Shown piece by piece: positions 47,401-58,046 of a stretch of DNA of 64,000 nt (the first letter of the stretch is position 1; every line of letters starts with the position of its first letter). The DNA is from Buddleja alternifolia. Lineage: Eukaryota; Streptophyta; Magnoliopsida; Lamiales; Scrophulariaceae. The DNA lies in the NCBI GenBank assembly GCA_019426215.1, contig CM033408.1, forward strand, positions 32,067,409 through 32,131,408, written 5' to 3'. The notes under the pieces are model-generated. The model made no database searches and had not been told where the DNA came from. It was given only the letters and a program-made list of their open reading frames with translations. The translations under genes and the position numbers were made by a program.

Positions 47401-48301
47401 CGGGTTTTTGTTATAATTCAATTAGGACGAGCCATATATGAAACCCGGGCTTGCTGAAATGAAGAATGCTGTCGTTGTGCCTCACATAGCCTCTGCATCA
47501 AAGGTAATTATTTCTCTCCTTCAAAATGAAACTCTATTTCAACGGCTCAGCTGCTCCTGATGGCGTTTGGTCTCGTATTCCATTGCTTGTATGTCGTGTG
47601 TAATATTTTTTCTTTAAATATACAAGTAATGTGGATTTTATATACCTGACGTGTATATATGAAATTGAATACGATAGAAGACTATTTTAGAGTAGAGGAT
47701 CCGGTTATCCGGTAAGATATACAAGCTACTTTGATTAATACTTATTTATTTGTTGCTGCTTCTGCAGTGGACTCGTGAAGGAATGGCAACTTTGGCTGCA
47801 CTAAATGTTCTGGTATGATTTCTTCCAGAATCAGACTAGAAACCTATTTCATTCTCTTTTTTTCTTCTTAATCAGCTGCAAACACCCTTAAGGCTATGTT
47901 TGGACCTCGGGTTTTATTGAGGAAAATATTTTTTCCATGATGTAACTTTGTGATTTTTGCTTTAAACATTTTCATTTTCAATTTCTTTTTCCTCGCTTAA
48001 GTACTTGATCCAAACATAGCAAAAGTCTTGTTAATTTGCATTGGTGTTAATCTTTTCTTGTTTATTATACAGGGAAAAATAAAAGGATACCCTATTTGGG
48101 CCAACCCAAATAGCGTGGAACCGTTCCTGATTGAGAACTCTCCACCACCAGCTGCGTGCCCGAGCATCGTAAACTCAAAAGCTTTAGGTAACTCGTTTAA
48201 ATAAACGTGACATTGTGTGAATTCTTGTTATGATTTAGTTTGGAGTGTTCTCAATGCGAGCTCGTTAACTTGTCACAGGCTTGCCAGTTTCGAAGCTGTG
48301 A
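44482..48301 (+). CDS. HPR1: peroxisomal NADH-dependent hydroxypyruvate reductase
   Basis: Thirteen exons: 44482-44604, 44694-44777, 45376-45516, 45648-45769, 46057-46138, 46341-46413, 46492-46583, 47073-47147, 47239-47346, 47426-47503, 47768-47812, 48073-48187 and 48279-48301. They give 386 residues, the exact normal length. The enzyme reduces hydroxypyruvate to glycerate in the photorespiratory cycle. Visible features are the D-2-hydroxyacid dehydrogenase fold, the NAD-binding GVIGAGRIGSAYARMM, catalytic Arg in INCSRGPVID, Glu in DVFEDEPYM and His in VVPHIASAS, and the C-terminal tripeptide SKL, a type 1 peroxisomal signal. The intron after exon 6 starts GC (CACAG/GCATGT) and ends AG. The SKL is encoded by the tiny last exon; keeping the last intron would end the protein GNSFK without a signal. 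Confidence 0.96.
44808..45245 (+). repeat. R1 dispersed repeat in HPR1 intron 2
   Basis: Starts TAGGGATGTTAACAAGCCG and ends GCTTGGTTCGTTTTCAAATC, fitting the R1 termini. Interior units TCAAATGAGCTTTAATYGAG and ACTTGAGTAGTTTGATTTTT recur two to three times. Confidence 0.6.
46588..46826 (+). repeat. 119-bp tandem duplication in HPR1 intron 7
   Basis: The stretch from TCGTCTCATAACTGG to GATGTTTGAGAAATTACCAT occurs twice with a period of 119 bases and only a few differences. The first unit begins just four bases after the donor of intron 7. Confidence 0.8.
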
Positions 48302-48698
48302 GCACTGGATACATTTTACTTGAGGAAGTATGCAGACTGTATGAGTTGAAGTGGTCTATTTATTGATAAGGAAAGCTGAATAGATTGTATCTTCATTCGA
48401 GGAATAATTCAGGACCTTGTACATTTGTTGTATCATCTTATACATAGTTTTTGCTTCTAGCCTGCCTGAGTTTTCATCTTCTAATGTGGTTTTCGTATTC
48501 AATCTTATGGTTTCTTAAGAGCTCTCTTAACTAAGATAATGTGCTGTTCTTGGGCTGGGTTCAAGCCATTTTCCACTATATATATATATATGTTGCTTAA
48601 AACGTTGTTTAATGCACAAGAACGCTTGATGAAAACGTTAATTGCACGGCTATGTTTATATAATTGGTTTAAGAAAGAGATCTGTCGTGCAAATTCAT

Positions 48699-48729
<31 letters not shown>

Positions 48730-49060
48730 TTAATTAAGAAAACTCTTTCTTGATTGTCAAGACACGTTACTCAGTTCACATCTTTTGATCTAAATTAATA
48801 ATTTATTTTTGTATTTACTATATATACACCAAAAGTATAAAATCTTCCCTTAAATATACATGAAGACTTCTTACGCATAATTCATATATGTAAAGTGGAA
48901 TACATGATAAAAATTTGAGGTTAAAATAGAGGATCCAAATTAAACAAAGCGACTAATTAACAGATCCCTATAACTTCACGTGTCTATAAATACCCCTTTA
49001 AACCCTTTGCAACTTTATTTGTGATAAAAAGAGAACCTAGTTTCTCAAACAATCATAGAA
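48302..49060. other. HPR1 3' UTR and 5' flank of MAM33-like copy A
   Basis: Includes the HPR1 3' UTR and two TA-rich microsatellite tracts (about 48577-48592, 48699-48729). CTTTCTTGATTGTCAAGACA near 48746 recurs in front of each MAM33-like copy. Confidence 0.5.
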
Positions 49061-49700
49061 TGGCTATGTCGTTTTCTATGATTCGTAAAGCTTCTCCTAC
49101 GGTTATTCCTCTTGCTTGTCGTGCAATTTCATCTTCAAGGGTTGTCACTGGATCTCTACTAGCTAGATTCCTGCTAAGCCAGATGATTTTCCTTTCAAAA
49201 TTGAAGACAATCCTGATGAAAAAGGTATTCAATTGACAAGTAAGGTTGAAGGAGAGACAATTGAAGTATTGGTTAACATGCCTGTTGAAGTCAATCGCAA
49301 CGGGGAGCAAGCGTATAATCTACCACTTTATGTAACAATCTTCAAAGAAGATGACATCTATATGAAAATAAATGTTCTTGCCTCTTCTGATAAGATTATC
49401 CTAGAAGACATTTCGATTGTCGAAAGAGACGATCAAACACGTTTTAATGCACGCAAGTAAGTTTTACTTTTTCTACGATATTATCTTGGAAAAGTTGACT
49501 TAAATTAATCTTGATTTTAAGATTTATGCTTCCATTGCAGGGAGGTGGCCCCTGGAGTGCAGCATTATTTGAAGAAGTTTATGGAGTTTAGAGGAATTGA
49601 CAAAACTAATGTTGAATACTTGCACGAGTACATGATCCAGAAACCTAAACGCGATCGCGTGTTTTGGATGGATCAACTCAAAAAATTTGTTAGGAATTAA
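49061..49700 (+). pseudogene. MAM33-like mitochondrial acidic protein gene, copy A, 5' part broken
   Basis: The first segment (from 49061) encodes a mitochondrial-type presequence, MAMSFSMIRKASPTVIPLACRAISSSR. Then the frame breaks: in the frame of the downstream part a TAG stands at 49164, just before ATTCCTGCTAAGCCAGATGA. From 49167 the family body is open: PDDFPFKIEDNP, ETIEVLVNMP (exon 49167-49456), donor CGCAA/GTAAGT, then exon 49541-49700 with HYLKKFMEFRGI, YLHEYMIQKP and FWMDQLKKFV. These are hallmarks of the MAM33/p32 mitochondrial matrix glycoprotein family. The middle exon coding the N-terminal helix is missing and the junction looks like a deletion ending at an old acceptor. The 3' two exons are undamaged, so a shortened product cannot be excluded. 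Confidence 0.75.
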
Positions 49701-50117
49701 GTGAAGTTTAATGGTTTTTGTGTTTTTTGGGAGGGGAAACTAGCTATAGTAGCACGTATTTCTTCATTAGCAATGTTATTTTCCGGATTACAATTTGTAA
49801 ACAACTTAATATTGTTCAAGTGTTTGAATTATTATCAAGTTTCAAAATTTATAGTATATATATTTAGCTGGTTATTAATCGAGCCTAACTCAAAGTAGCT
49901 TTAATTGAAACAAATATTGATCGGTATCAAATTAAAACCATTATTGCAAACTGAATTAGTACTTCAATGGCTAATTGAAGGAAAATGCAAATGTCAAGAG
50001 CATGGACAAAAATCTAGAATATTTGTGTAAATTTAAACAATACTCAAATGACATGACACGACCAATATTTTGTGGCTAAGACCACACCCATGCATATTCA
50101 GTCGCACCACCCCGATT

Positions 50118-50457
50118 ACTTTACATGACATTAAAATTACAATTTTAGGTATTCAATATTTACGTAAATATTTAATTTTGACCTACCAATTATGTCACTA
50201 TGATTTTTAAGAGCTCCGGAAATATTTTACCCCATCGGTTTACATGACAAAATATTACAATTTTAGGTATTCAATATTTACGTAAACATTGGACCTACCA
50301 ATTAATTATGTCAAGATGATTTTGAAGAGTTCCGGGAACATTGTACCCGGTCGGTTTACATGACAAAACATTACAATTTTTGGTATTCAATATCTACGTA
50401 AACATTGAACCTTCCAATTATGTCACGGTGATTTTTAAGAGCTCTGGAAACATTGTA
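50118..50457. repeat. three-copy tandem repeat, about 115 bp
   Basis: Three consecutive units share GTTTACATGACAAAAYATTA, TACAATTTTAGGTATTCAAT, ACCTACCAATTA and GATTTTTAAGAGCTCCGGAA. Noncoding, between MAM33-like copies A and B. Confidence 0.8.
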
Positions 50458-50754
50458 CACTAATAATTATTATTATTTATGTATCATATGAGTTCATTAT
50501 GTAGATAACTATTAAAAAATCACCTAAAAATGGTCCGCTCCAATTCTATAATTTTAGGAAAGGGATCTCTCATGCATGCTAATTGATCATTTTATGTACT
50601 TCATGTATGATCTCATTACATAGATACATTTTTATCTTCTAAAAATTTGAAATTCCAAGAATTTCTAAAAATGAAGTGCTTCGTCTCTCTATAATTTTAG
50701 GAAAGAGATCTCCCATGCAAATAGACCATTTATATATATATATATATATATAGA

Positions 50755-50906
50755 CTTCATTAACAAGAAAGTTACTTTCTTGATTCTCAAGGCAAATTAA
50801 TGGCTAACTAAAACCCTAAAAACCTTCAATAAGCATCCCTCCAAAACTTTTAATCATTAATAATTTTCAATAAGTATGTGAAACTAAAACCAAAATAGCA
50901 ATGGCT
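50755..50906 (+). promoter_or_regulatory. 5' flank of MAM33-like copy B, separated from its gene by a Copia insertion
   Basis: ACTTTCTTGATTCTCAAGGC recurs upstream of the other MAM33-like copies, and AGCAATGGCT immediately precedes the 5' LTR. It is therefore the former promoter/leader of the copy now at 55872. Confidence 0.6.
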
Positions 50907-51383
50907 TGATGGGTTTTTTGTGGAGAAACAAATCAAAAGAAAGAGAAAAGAGGTGGTATCATCTTTGGCCTTTGGAAGAGGTGGTATTATCTTTGGCCTT
51001 TGGAAGAGGTGGTATCATCTTTGGCCTTTGAAAGCTCATAAGAGCTTTGCCCTTTGAAAAAAAAAAAGGTTGATGACCCCTATGGTTGTAAGGGTTGTTT
51101 AGATGCCTAGGGGGCAAATGGGCTCCTATAAATAAGAGCTCTCTTGCTCATTTCTAAACACATCAACTAAAGAGAGCAAGAAAGAGTAGAACATAAGAGT
51201 GAATATAGTTGAGATATATACACTCTCAATCTCTTGTAATCGTTTTTTCTCTCATATAAATAAAATCTCTCTAGCATAGGTCCGTGGACGTAGGCAATTT
51301 GCCGAACCATGTAAATCGTTGTCTTGTTTTCTAGCTTTCATTTTTTCACTTTTAAGTTCGTTTATGCGCGTTGATTCCTAACA
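50907..51383 (+). repeat. 5' LTR of the Copia element
   Basis: 477 bp. Contains three tandem units of about 28 bp (GAGGTGGTATCATCTTTGGC, from about 50951), a TATA box TATAAATA at 51127-51134 and an AATAAA at 51259-51264, so promoter and polyadenylation signals are both visible. Confidence 0.93.
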
Positions 51384-51385
51384 AC

Positions 51386-51397
51386 TGGTATCAGAGC
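51386..51397 (+). other. primer binding site
   Basis: TGGTATCAGAGC, complementary to the 3' end of initiator methionine tRNA, two bases after the LTR. Confidence 0.9.
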
Positions 51398-51431
51398 ACG
51401 GGTTATAGCGAAAGCTATCCGTGCGGAATCA

Positions 51432-54400
51432 ATGGCGTCTGAAGATAGAAAAGTGAATATAGACAAGTTCGATGGTAAAGATTTCGGATTCTGGCGAACA
51501 CAGATGGAGGATTATCTGTACCAGAAGAAACTCCATCAACCGTTGTCGGGGAAGAAGCCTGAAAAGATATCAGACGAGGATTGGGAATTATTGGATAGGC
51601 AAGCCCTAGGTGTTATTCGATTGACGTTATCAAGAAACGTAATGTTTAACATTCTAGATCAAACTACGACGGCGGGTTTGATGAAGGCGTTATCCAATAT
51701 GTATGAGAAGCCATCCGCGTCGAATAAAGTCTACTTGATGAGACGTTTATTCAACTTGAAGATGACGGAGGGAGGATTGGTGACCAATCATATCAACGAG
51801 TTCAACGTGATCATCACTCAGTTGAGCTCGGTTGATATTAATTTTGATGATGAGGTAAGGGCTTTAATTTTATTGTCTTCTTTGCCGAAAAGTTGGAGTG
51901 CGACGGTAACTGCTGTGAGTAGTTCGTTTGGCCAAAGAAAGTTGAAGCTTGAGGAGATTCGGGATCTGATTCTAAGCGAGGATATTCGCCGGAGAGAATC
52001 AGGAGAACTCACATCTGCTGCATTGAGTGCGGAAAGCAGAGGGAGAAGTGTTCAACGGAGTGGTCAGAAAGGCAAAGGTCGATCCAAGTCCAAGGGGCGA
52101 GGGAAGTCAAAACCGCGCAAGGGTGATGATTGCTAGGGCTGCGGTAAGAAAGGCCATTTCAAGAGGGACTGTCCAGAAAAGACGGGACAAAATCACAACC
52201 GGGAACATCAACAAGCAAACGCAGCAACAGACGATGTCGGAGACGCTTTGGTTTGTTGTGTTGACAGTCCAGTTGACCAATAGGTACTGGACTCAAGTGC
52301 GTCGTTTCACGCTACTTCCTGTAAAAATTATCTTACAAATTATACTTCTGGAAAATTTGGAAAGGTATTTCTTGCAGATGATGAACCCTTAGAAATTATT
52401 GGTAAGGGAGATGTCACGATAACGACGGCACAGGGGATGCAGTTGAAACTGTAGAATGTCAGACATGTCCCGGGGCTGAGGAAGAATTTGATCTCAGTGG
52501 GTCAAATTGATAGTGATGGTTACACCACAATGTTTGGTGGTGGTTCTTGGAAAATCACCAAAGGAAATTTGGTGGTGGCTCGTGGTAAAAATTCGGGGAC
52601 TTTGTACACCACAGAAATCAATAGGGACTCGTTAGCTGCAGTCGAGGCCACAGAAGACGTGCATCTATGGCATAGGCGACTTGGGCATATGAGTGAGAAG
52701 GGAATGAAAATCATGGCATCCAAGGGAAAGCTACCAATCTCAAAGACGGTTGAATTGGGTCTTTGCGAAGACTGTGTACTTGGGAAGCAGAAAAAGGTGA
52801 GCTTCTCCAAGACGGGAAGAGAACTGAAGGCAGAGAAATTGGAGCTTGTGCATACCGATGTATGGGGACCGGCACCCGTACAGTCGCTTGGAGGGTCGAG
52901 ATACTATGTCACCTTCATTGATGATTCCACAAGAAAGGTATGGGTTTATTTTTTGAAAAATAAGTCTGATGTGTTTAATACCTTTAGGAAGTGGAAGGCA
53001 GAAGTCGAGAATGAAACAGGGTTGAAACTGAAGAGTTTGAGGTCGGATAATGGCGGGGAGTATGACAGCCAAGAATTCAAAGACTATTGTGCAGAGAATG
53101 GGATCAAGATGATCAAGACCATTCCAGGGACTCCGCAGCAAAATGGGATTGCAGAGCGGATGAATAGAACTTTGAATGAACGAGCTAGGAGCATGAGGCT
53201 CTACTCCGGGTTGCCAAAGATGTTTTGGGCTGATGCAGTAAGCACGGCAGCTTATCTCATCAACCGGGGACCTTCAGTACCGTTAGACTTCAAAATACCG
53301 GAAGAGGTTTGGTCTGGAAAGGAGGTAAATTTATCACATTTGAAAATTTTCGGTTGTTTATCCTATGTCTTGCTAAGCTCTGATGATAGGGATAAGTTGG
53401 ATCCAAAAGCACAGAAGTGCATTTTTATTGGTTATGGTGGAGATAGTTTTGGATACAGGTTCTGGGATTACCAAAACAACAAAATCATAAGGCATAAAGA
53501 TGTTACGTTCAACGAGAAGGTGCTTTACAAGGATAGACTTGGGACAGAGACTGATGATAATGAAAAACCAAAGGCGATATTGGAAGAGATCACTGAGGAT
53601 GAGGTTGCAGGAAATGGAGCTGAAAATAGGATTGAGGAAGATCCGGAGACTCCACAACCTACCTTGAGGAGATCGAGTAGAACTCCTAAACCAAACACGA
53701 GGTATTCCCCTTCCCTACACTATTTACTTTTGACAGATTTGGGAGAGCCAGAATCGTATAAAGAGGCAATGAGTGTAGGAGATTCTCTCAAGTGGGAGCT
53801 AGCCATGAAAGATGAGATGAGCTCGCTTGATACAAATAAGACTTGGAGGTTGACCAAGTTACCGGAGGGGAAAAGAGCTTTGCAGAACAAGTGGATATTC
53901 CGGGTAAAAGATGAGCCAGATGGTAGTAAAAGGTACAAGGCGAGGCTGGTAGTCAAAGGGTTCCAACAGAAGGAAGGGATTGACTACACTGAGATATTTT
54001 CGCCGGTTGTCAAGTTAACTACTATAAAGATGGTTCTAAGCATTGTTGCTGCAGAGGATTTACATCTTGAACAATTAGATGTAAAAACGGCATTCCTTCA
54101 TGGGGATTTGGAGGAGGATATATACATGGCTCAATCGGAAGGTTTTTTGGTAAGTAGAAAAGAAAACCTTGTATGCAAGCTAGAGAAAAGCTTGTATGGT
54201 TTGAAACAAGCTCCGAGACAGTGGTACAAAAGGTTTGACACGTTCATGGATAGTAATGCATTTACTAGATGTCAAATGGATCATTGTTGTTATTTTAAAA
54301 GATTTAAAGATTGCTACATTATTTTATTGTTGTATGTCGATGACATGTTAGTTGCAGGGACTAATATGGGAGAAATCAAAAGGCTGAAACAACAATTGGC

Positions 54401-55298
54401 GAGTGAGTTTGAAATGAAGGATTTGGGGGTTGCAAATACAATTCTCGGGATGAGAATTATTCGAGATAGGTCGAGTGGGAGCCTCAAGCTGACTCAGGAA
54501 AGGTACATACATAAGGTGCTTGATAGATTTGCTATCACTGATGCAAAGTCTAGAAGCACTCCTTTGGGGAGTCAATTCAAACTAAGCAAGGAGCAATCAC
54601 CTAAATCTGACGAGGAGCGAGAAAAGATGGCAAAGGTTCCATATGCCTCTGCCATTGGAAGTTTGATGTACGCAATGGTGTGTACAAGGCCGGATATAGC
54701 TCATGCAGTGGGAGTCGTGAGTAGATTTATGGCTAATCCGGGATTACAACATTGGGAAGCAGTGAAGTGGCTACTGAGGTATTTGAAAGGCACATCGGAT
54801 ATGTGTTTGAATTTTAAAACTAGTAGTATCACTTTAGAGGGCTTTGTGGATGCTGACTTAGGTGGTGATCAAGATGGTCGGAAGAGCACATCGGGCTATA
54901 TTTACACTTTGGGTGGCACAGCAATCAGTTGGATGTCAAGGCTACAAAAATGTGTAGCACTTTCTACAACTGAAGCCGAGTACATAGCTATTTCAGAAGC
55001 TGGAAAAGAGATGATTTGGTTGAAGAATTTTCTGAAGGAAATTGACAAGGAGCAACGGGATTGTACACTTTATAGTGATAGTCAAAGTGCCATTTGTTTG
55101 GCAAAGAATCCGGTGTTTCACTCAAGGACGAAACATATTCAATTGAAGTATCATCATATCCGAGAGATGATAGATGATGAGACTTTGGAACTGAAAAAGA
55201 TTTTGGGTGCAAAGAATCCGGCAGACATGTTGACAAAGGGGGTTACCACCGAGAAACTGAGGCTTTGCATGGCCTCAGTGGGCCTCGAGTTTCTATGA
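51432..55298 (+). pseudogene. Copia gag-pol, one frame with three in-frame amber stops
   Basis: A single 1,289-codon frame. Gag (51432-52136) begins MASEDRKVNIDKFDG with the UBN2-type copia gag fold, and stops with TAG at 52134 inside the zinc-knuckle motif (KKGHFKRDC follows). Further TAGs stand at 52281 and 52452, either side of the protease site, which reads DSSASFH where the family has DSG. From 52488 the pol region is open for 936 residues: HHCC zinc finger (about 52666-52790), integrase core with HTDVWGP, SDNGGEY and NGIAERMNRT, reverse transcriptase with YVDDM at 54333-54347, and RNase H (FVDADLGGD, TTEAEYIA, YSDSQSA) to KNPADMLTKG. No frameshift was found. The element is defective; trans-mobilisation is possible in principle. 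Confidence 0.93.
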
Positions 55299-55382
55299 AG
55301 AGGAGGCCGACTTTTGCTAGAGAGAGAGTGCATTAAATTGGAGGAAGAAGAGATTGTGTCTTCAACTTTGAGTTTGATCTCC

Positions 55383-55393
55383 AAGTGGGAGAT
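55383..55393 (+). other. polypurine tract
   Basis: AAGTGGGAGAT immediately upstream of the 3' LTR, where plus-strand synthesis would be primed. Confidence 0.8.
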
Positions 55394-55871
55394 TGATGGG
55401 TTTTTTGTGGAGAAACAAATCAAAAGAAAGAGAAAAGAGGTGGTATCATCTTTGGCCTTTGGAAGAGGTGGTATTATCTTTGGCCTTTGGAAGAGGTGGT
55501 ATCATCTTTGGCCTTTGAAAGCTCATAAGAGCTTTGCCCTTTGAAAAAAAAAAAAGGTTGATGACCCCTATGGTTGTAAGGGTTGTTTAGATGCCTAGGG
55601 GGCAAATGGGCTCCTATAAATAAGAGCTCTCTTGCTCATTTCTAAACACACCAACTAAAGAGAGCAAGAAAGAGTAGAGCATAAGAGTGAATATAGTTGA
55701 GATATATACACTCTCAATCTCTTGTAATCGTTTTTTCTCTCATATAAATAAAATCTCTCTAGCATAGGTCCGTAGACGTAGGCAATTTGCCAAACCACGT
55801 AAATCGTTGTCTTGTTTTCTAGCGTTCATTTTTTCACTTTTAAGTTCGTTTATGCGCGTTGATTCCTAACA
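55394..55871 (+). repeat. 3' LTR of the Copia element
   Basis: 478 bp, about 98.7 percent identical to the 5' LTR, with the same triple 28-bp units and TATA box (55615-55622). It ends directly at the ATG of MAM33-like copy B, so LTR-driven transcripts would run into that gene. Confidence 0.93.
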
Positions 55872-56137
55872 ATGGCTATGTCTTCTTACGTAATCCGTAA
55901 AGCTCCTCCTACAGTAGTACCTCTTGCTCTTCGTGCAATTTCATCTCTAAGAACTTTGAATGCTAAATCAGATCTAATTAGCGGTGATCAAGAATGTTTG
56001 CATGTTTGCAAGAAGGATAAATCGTTTCTTTCCCACCAATTTTCTGCGGTTACAGCAGATGTGAAGAAGCTGGTCGATCAGAAATTTGTCAAAGTTTTGA
56101 ATTCCGAAATCGAACACTTCAACCAGATTGTATGTCA

Positions 56138-56168
<31 letters not shown>

Positions 56169-56930
56169 ATACATTTTGTATGTTTGTTTTTTTATAAAAA
56201 AGTACGTAATTTTCTCAATGGCTATTATATATAGATACTGCCAGATGATTTCCCTTTCAAAGAGGAGTGCTAGGGAGCTTCCAGGAGAGAAAATTGAAAT
56301 AGAAACTTTGATGGATAAGGCTCAAGTAAAAGTGAAAATCTCCAAAAAAAAATGGAGCATATATGGAATTAGAGCTTCTTAAACCTGCTGATGAGACTAT
56401 TAGAGTCAAAATACACGAGATTAAACTGCCAAACAAAAATGGAGCTCCATCTGATCATGACAAATTATATATTACAGTCGAGTATATGTATGATTTCATT
56501 CTCTCTAATAATTAAGTTCTGATCGGAAAATTCTAGCCCAAACCCGACTTGGCCGCACCCAAGTGTATTTCATAAGGAGAGTTTATTACACTTGTCATAA
56601 AATTGGTAAGTTATTTTAAAAAATACACATGGGTTTGGCCGAGCTGAGAGCAGGCTAGAATTTCCCGTTCTGATCACAGCAAAGTTTTTTTTATTTTTTT
56701 TTTACTTTTTTAGAAATATCTTGTCTACTTATGTTACTTAATTGCCCAGGAATGTGTCTACTGATGTTCAAAATTGTTTGGAGAAGTTCCTGGAAATGAG
56801 GGGGTTCAACAAACTAACATCGAATTCTTATATAAATACATCTCCAAATGTGAAGAACGCGATGAAATGATGTCGATCAACGGGCTCAAGAATTTTGTTA
56901 TGAAGCGAACTTTAATTTTCTTCTTAATTA
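55872..56930 (+). pseudogene. MAM33-like gene copy B, split from its promoter and frame-disrupted
   Basis: Exon 1 (55872-56129) is open for 86 codons: presequence MAMSSYVIRKAPPTVVPLALRAISSLR, then a helical segment VKKLVDQKFVKVLNSEIEHF. A donor (CAGATT/GTATGT) is followed by a TA microsatellite (56138-56163). Exon 2 begins at 56235 with PDDFPFKEE and meets TAG at 56271; the family sequence continues in a second frame (LPGEKIEIET) and shifts again at an A run near 56345. The last exon after CCCAG/GAATGTG (about 56751) shows LEKFLEMRG, then another shift before IEFLYKYI. Three disruptions make a functional product very unlikely. The family is mitochondrial MAM33/p32. Confidence 0.8.
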
Positions 56931-57249
56931 CTAGATTAATTAATAATTATTTCCATTTTTATCTTTTAATTTTGTTATGAAGTGAAATAATAATATTTCA
57001 TTTTGCGTTACATTCCTTTTCCTTCAATACAAGAGAAATTTGGAGCAAGATAGCAAAAACTCATGCTTAATTGGTGGGAACAACATTGAATAAACAAGTG
57101 CTTTATTTTTTGTACATAGACCATTCTGAAAATTTTGAAAATTGTTGGGCAGAAATTGCTAAAGTTGAGAAATTGTATGGGACTAAAAATGCAAGTTTAC
57201 ATACTTAAAAGATATGGATTGTGCATCTCCCGGTTGAATCTTTTATATA

Positions 57250-57600
57250 GTTTGCATTTAGCGTACATGAGACCGTGAACGAGTCGAGTCGAACAATTTT
57301 TTGCTTGAATTATTATCAAATTCAAAATTTGTGTTTGAGTTTGGTATGATCGTCAATCGCGTTGAGCTCAAACATGCTTTAATCAAGCTGAACACGAGTT
57401 GAGCATGGTAGCTTGATTTTTTCGCACATCTTACAAATCAACTCAAGTTCGAGCCGAACTTAAAACTTATCAAACACACAAATGGTTGTTCAAACTTTGC
57501 TTGATATGTTAACCAATCGAGCTCGAACGAACTTTACCAAACAATCTGGAGTCGAGTATCTAGTAATTTGGTTCATTTTTCGACCCTACCTAAGTATTGC
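57250..57600 (+). repeat. R1 dispersed repeat
   Basis: Begins near GTGAACGAGTCGAGTCGAAC and ends TTCATTTTTCGACCCTACC, fitting R1 termini; contains TTTGTGTTTGAGTTTGGTAT and GTAGCTTGATTTTTTCGCAC. Confidence 0.6.
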
Positions 57601-57647
57601 TGAAAACATATATACCAAATTATTCGACATTCATAATGCAGGATGTT

Positions 57648-57763
57648 GTTGGAACAAGTACATGAGAAAATTAGAAATTGGGCTAATTACGATATTATTG
57701 ATCTCGAAATTACGGTGGATGGACGATTGGCTGCGGACAACTTGCAAATTTAAGGAATACTGA
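57648..57763 (+). other. orphan exon-like segment
   Basis: After an acceptor-like ATAATGCAG, an open stretch in one frame begins RMLLEQVHEKIRNWANYD and ends VDGRLAADNLQI before a stop. I do not recognise the family and find no upstream exon. Confidence 0.2.
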
Positions 57764-57938
57764 ACTTTTTTCCAAAATAAATAAATATATATATATACTT
57801 ATGCAAATTTATAGTAATACTGAACTTTTAGGAAAAGAATTATTGTTTTAGGAAATTACTCCATTTAGCATGAACGGGAACTTAATAAGTTGCCGAACAA
57901 TACATGATTTTATCCATAGTAAAACAAAATACATATAT

Positions 57939-58046
57939 TAGTATAAAAAGTAACTTAAATAAAGAAAAATTAAAGAAACATAATCTTAGGACTGTCTTGA
58001 TTTCCAAGGTAAGAGACTTCATGGCTAAAATTAACACACACCTCAT
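57939..58046 (+). repeat. duplicated 5' flank of a MAM33-like gene (copy C), body absent
   Basis: About 105 bases from AGTATAAAAAGTAACTTAAA to AAAATTAACACACACCTCAT are repeated with few changes at 62913-63031, which lies just upstream of MAM33-like copy D. No MAM33 coding sequence follows here; the LINE does. Confidence 0.7.

Larger units (their letters stand above)
50907..55871 (+). mobile_element. Copia LTR retrotransposon (Tork/Tnt1-like), nearly intact
   Basis: A 4,965-bp element with 5' LTR 50907-51383 and 3' LTR 55394-55871. The LTRs start TGATGG, end CTAACA and differ at six substitutions plus one A-run indel (about 1.3 percent). The target duplication is ATGGCT (50901-50906 and 55872-55877), one base longer than the usual five because of a boundary ambiguity. 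Primer binding site and purine tract are present and the gag-pol frame is complete apart from three stop codons. Domain order GAG, PR, INT, RT, RNase H makes it Copia. It cannot currently make a full polyprotein. Confidence 0.95.

Noticed and set aside
51432..52454. Programmed stop-codon readthrough between gag and pol of the Copia element
   Set aside because: Three separate TAGs occur, one inside the zinc knuckle, and no readthrough context such as CARYYA follows the first; decay is simpler.
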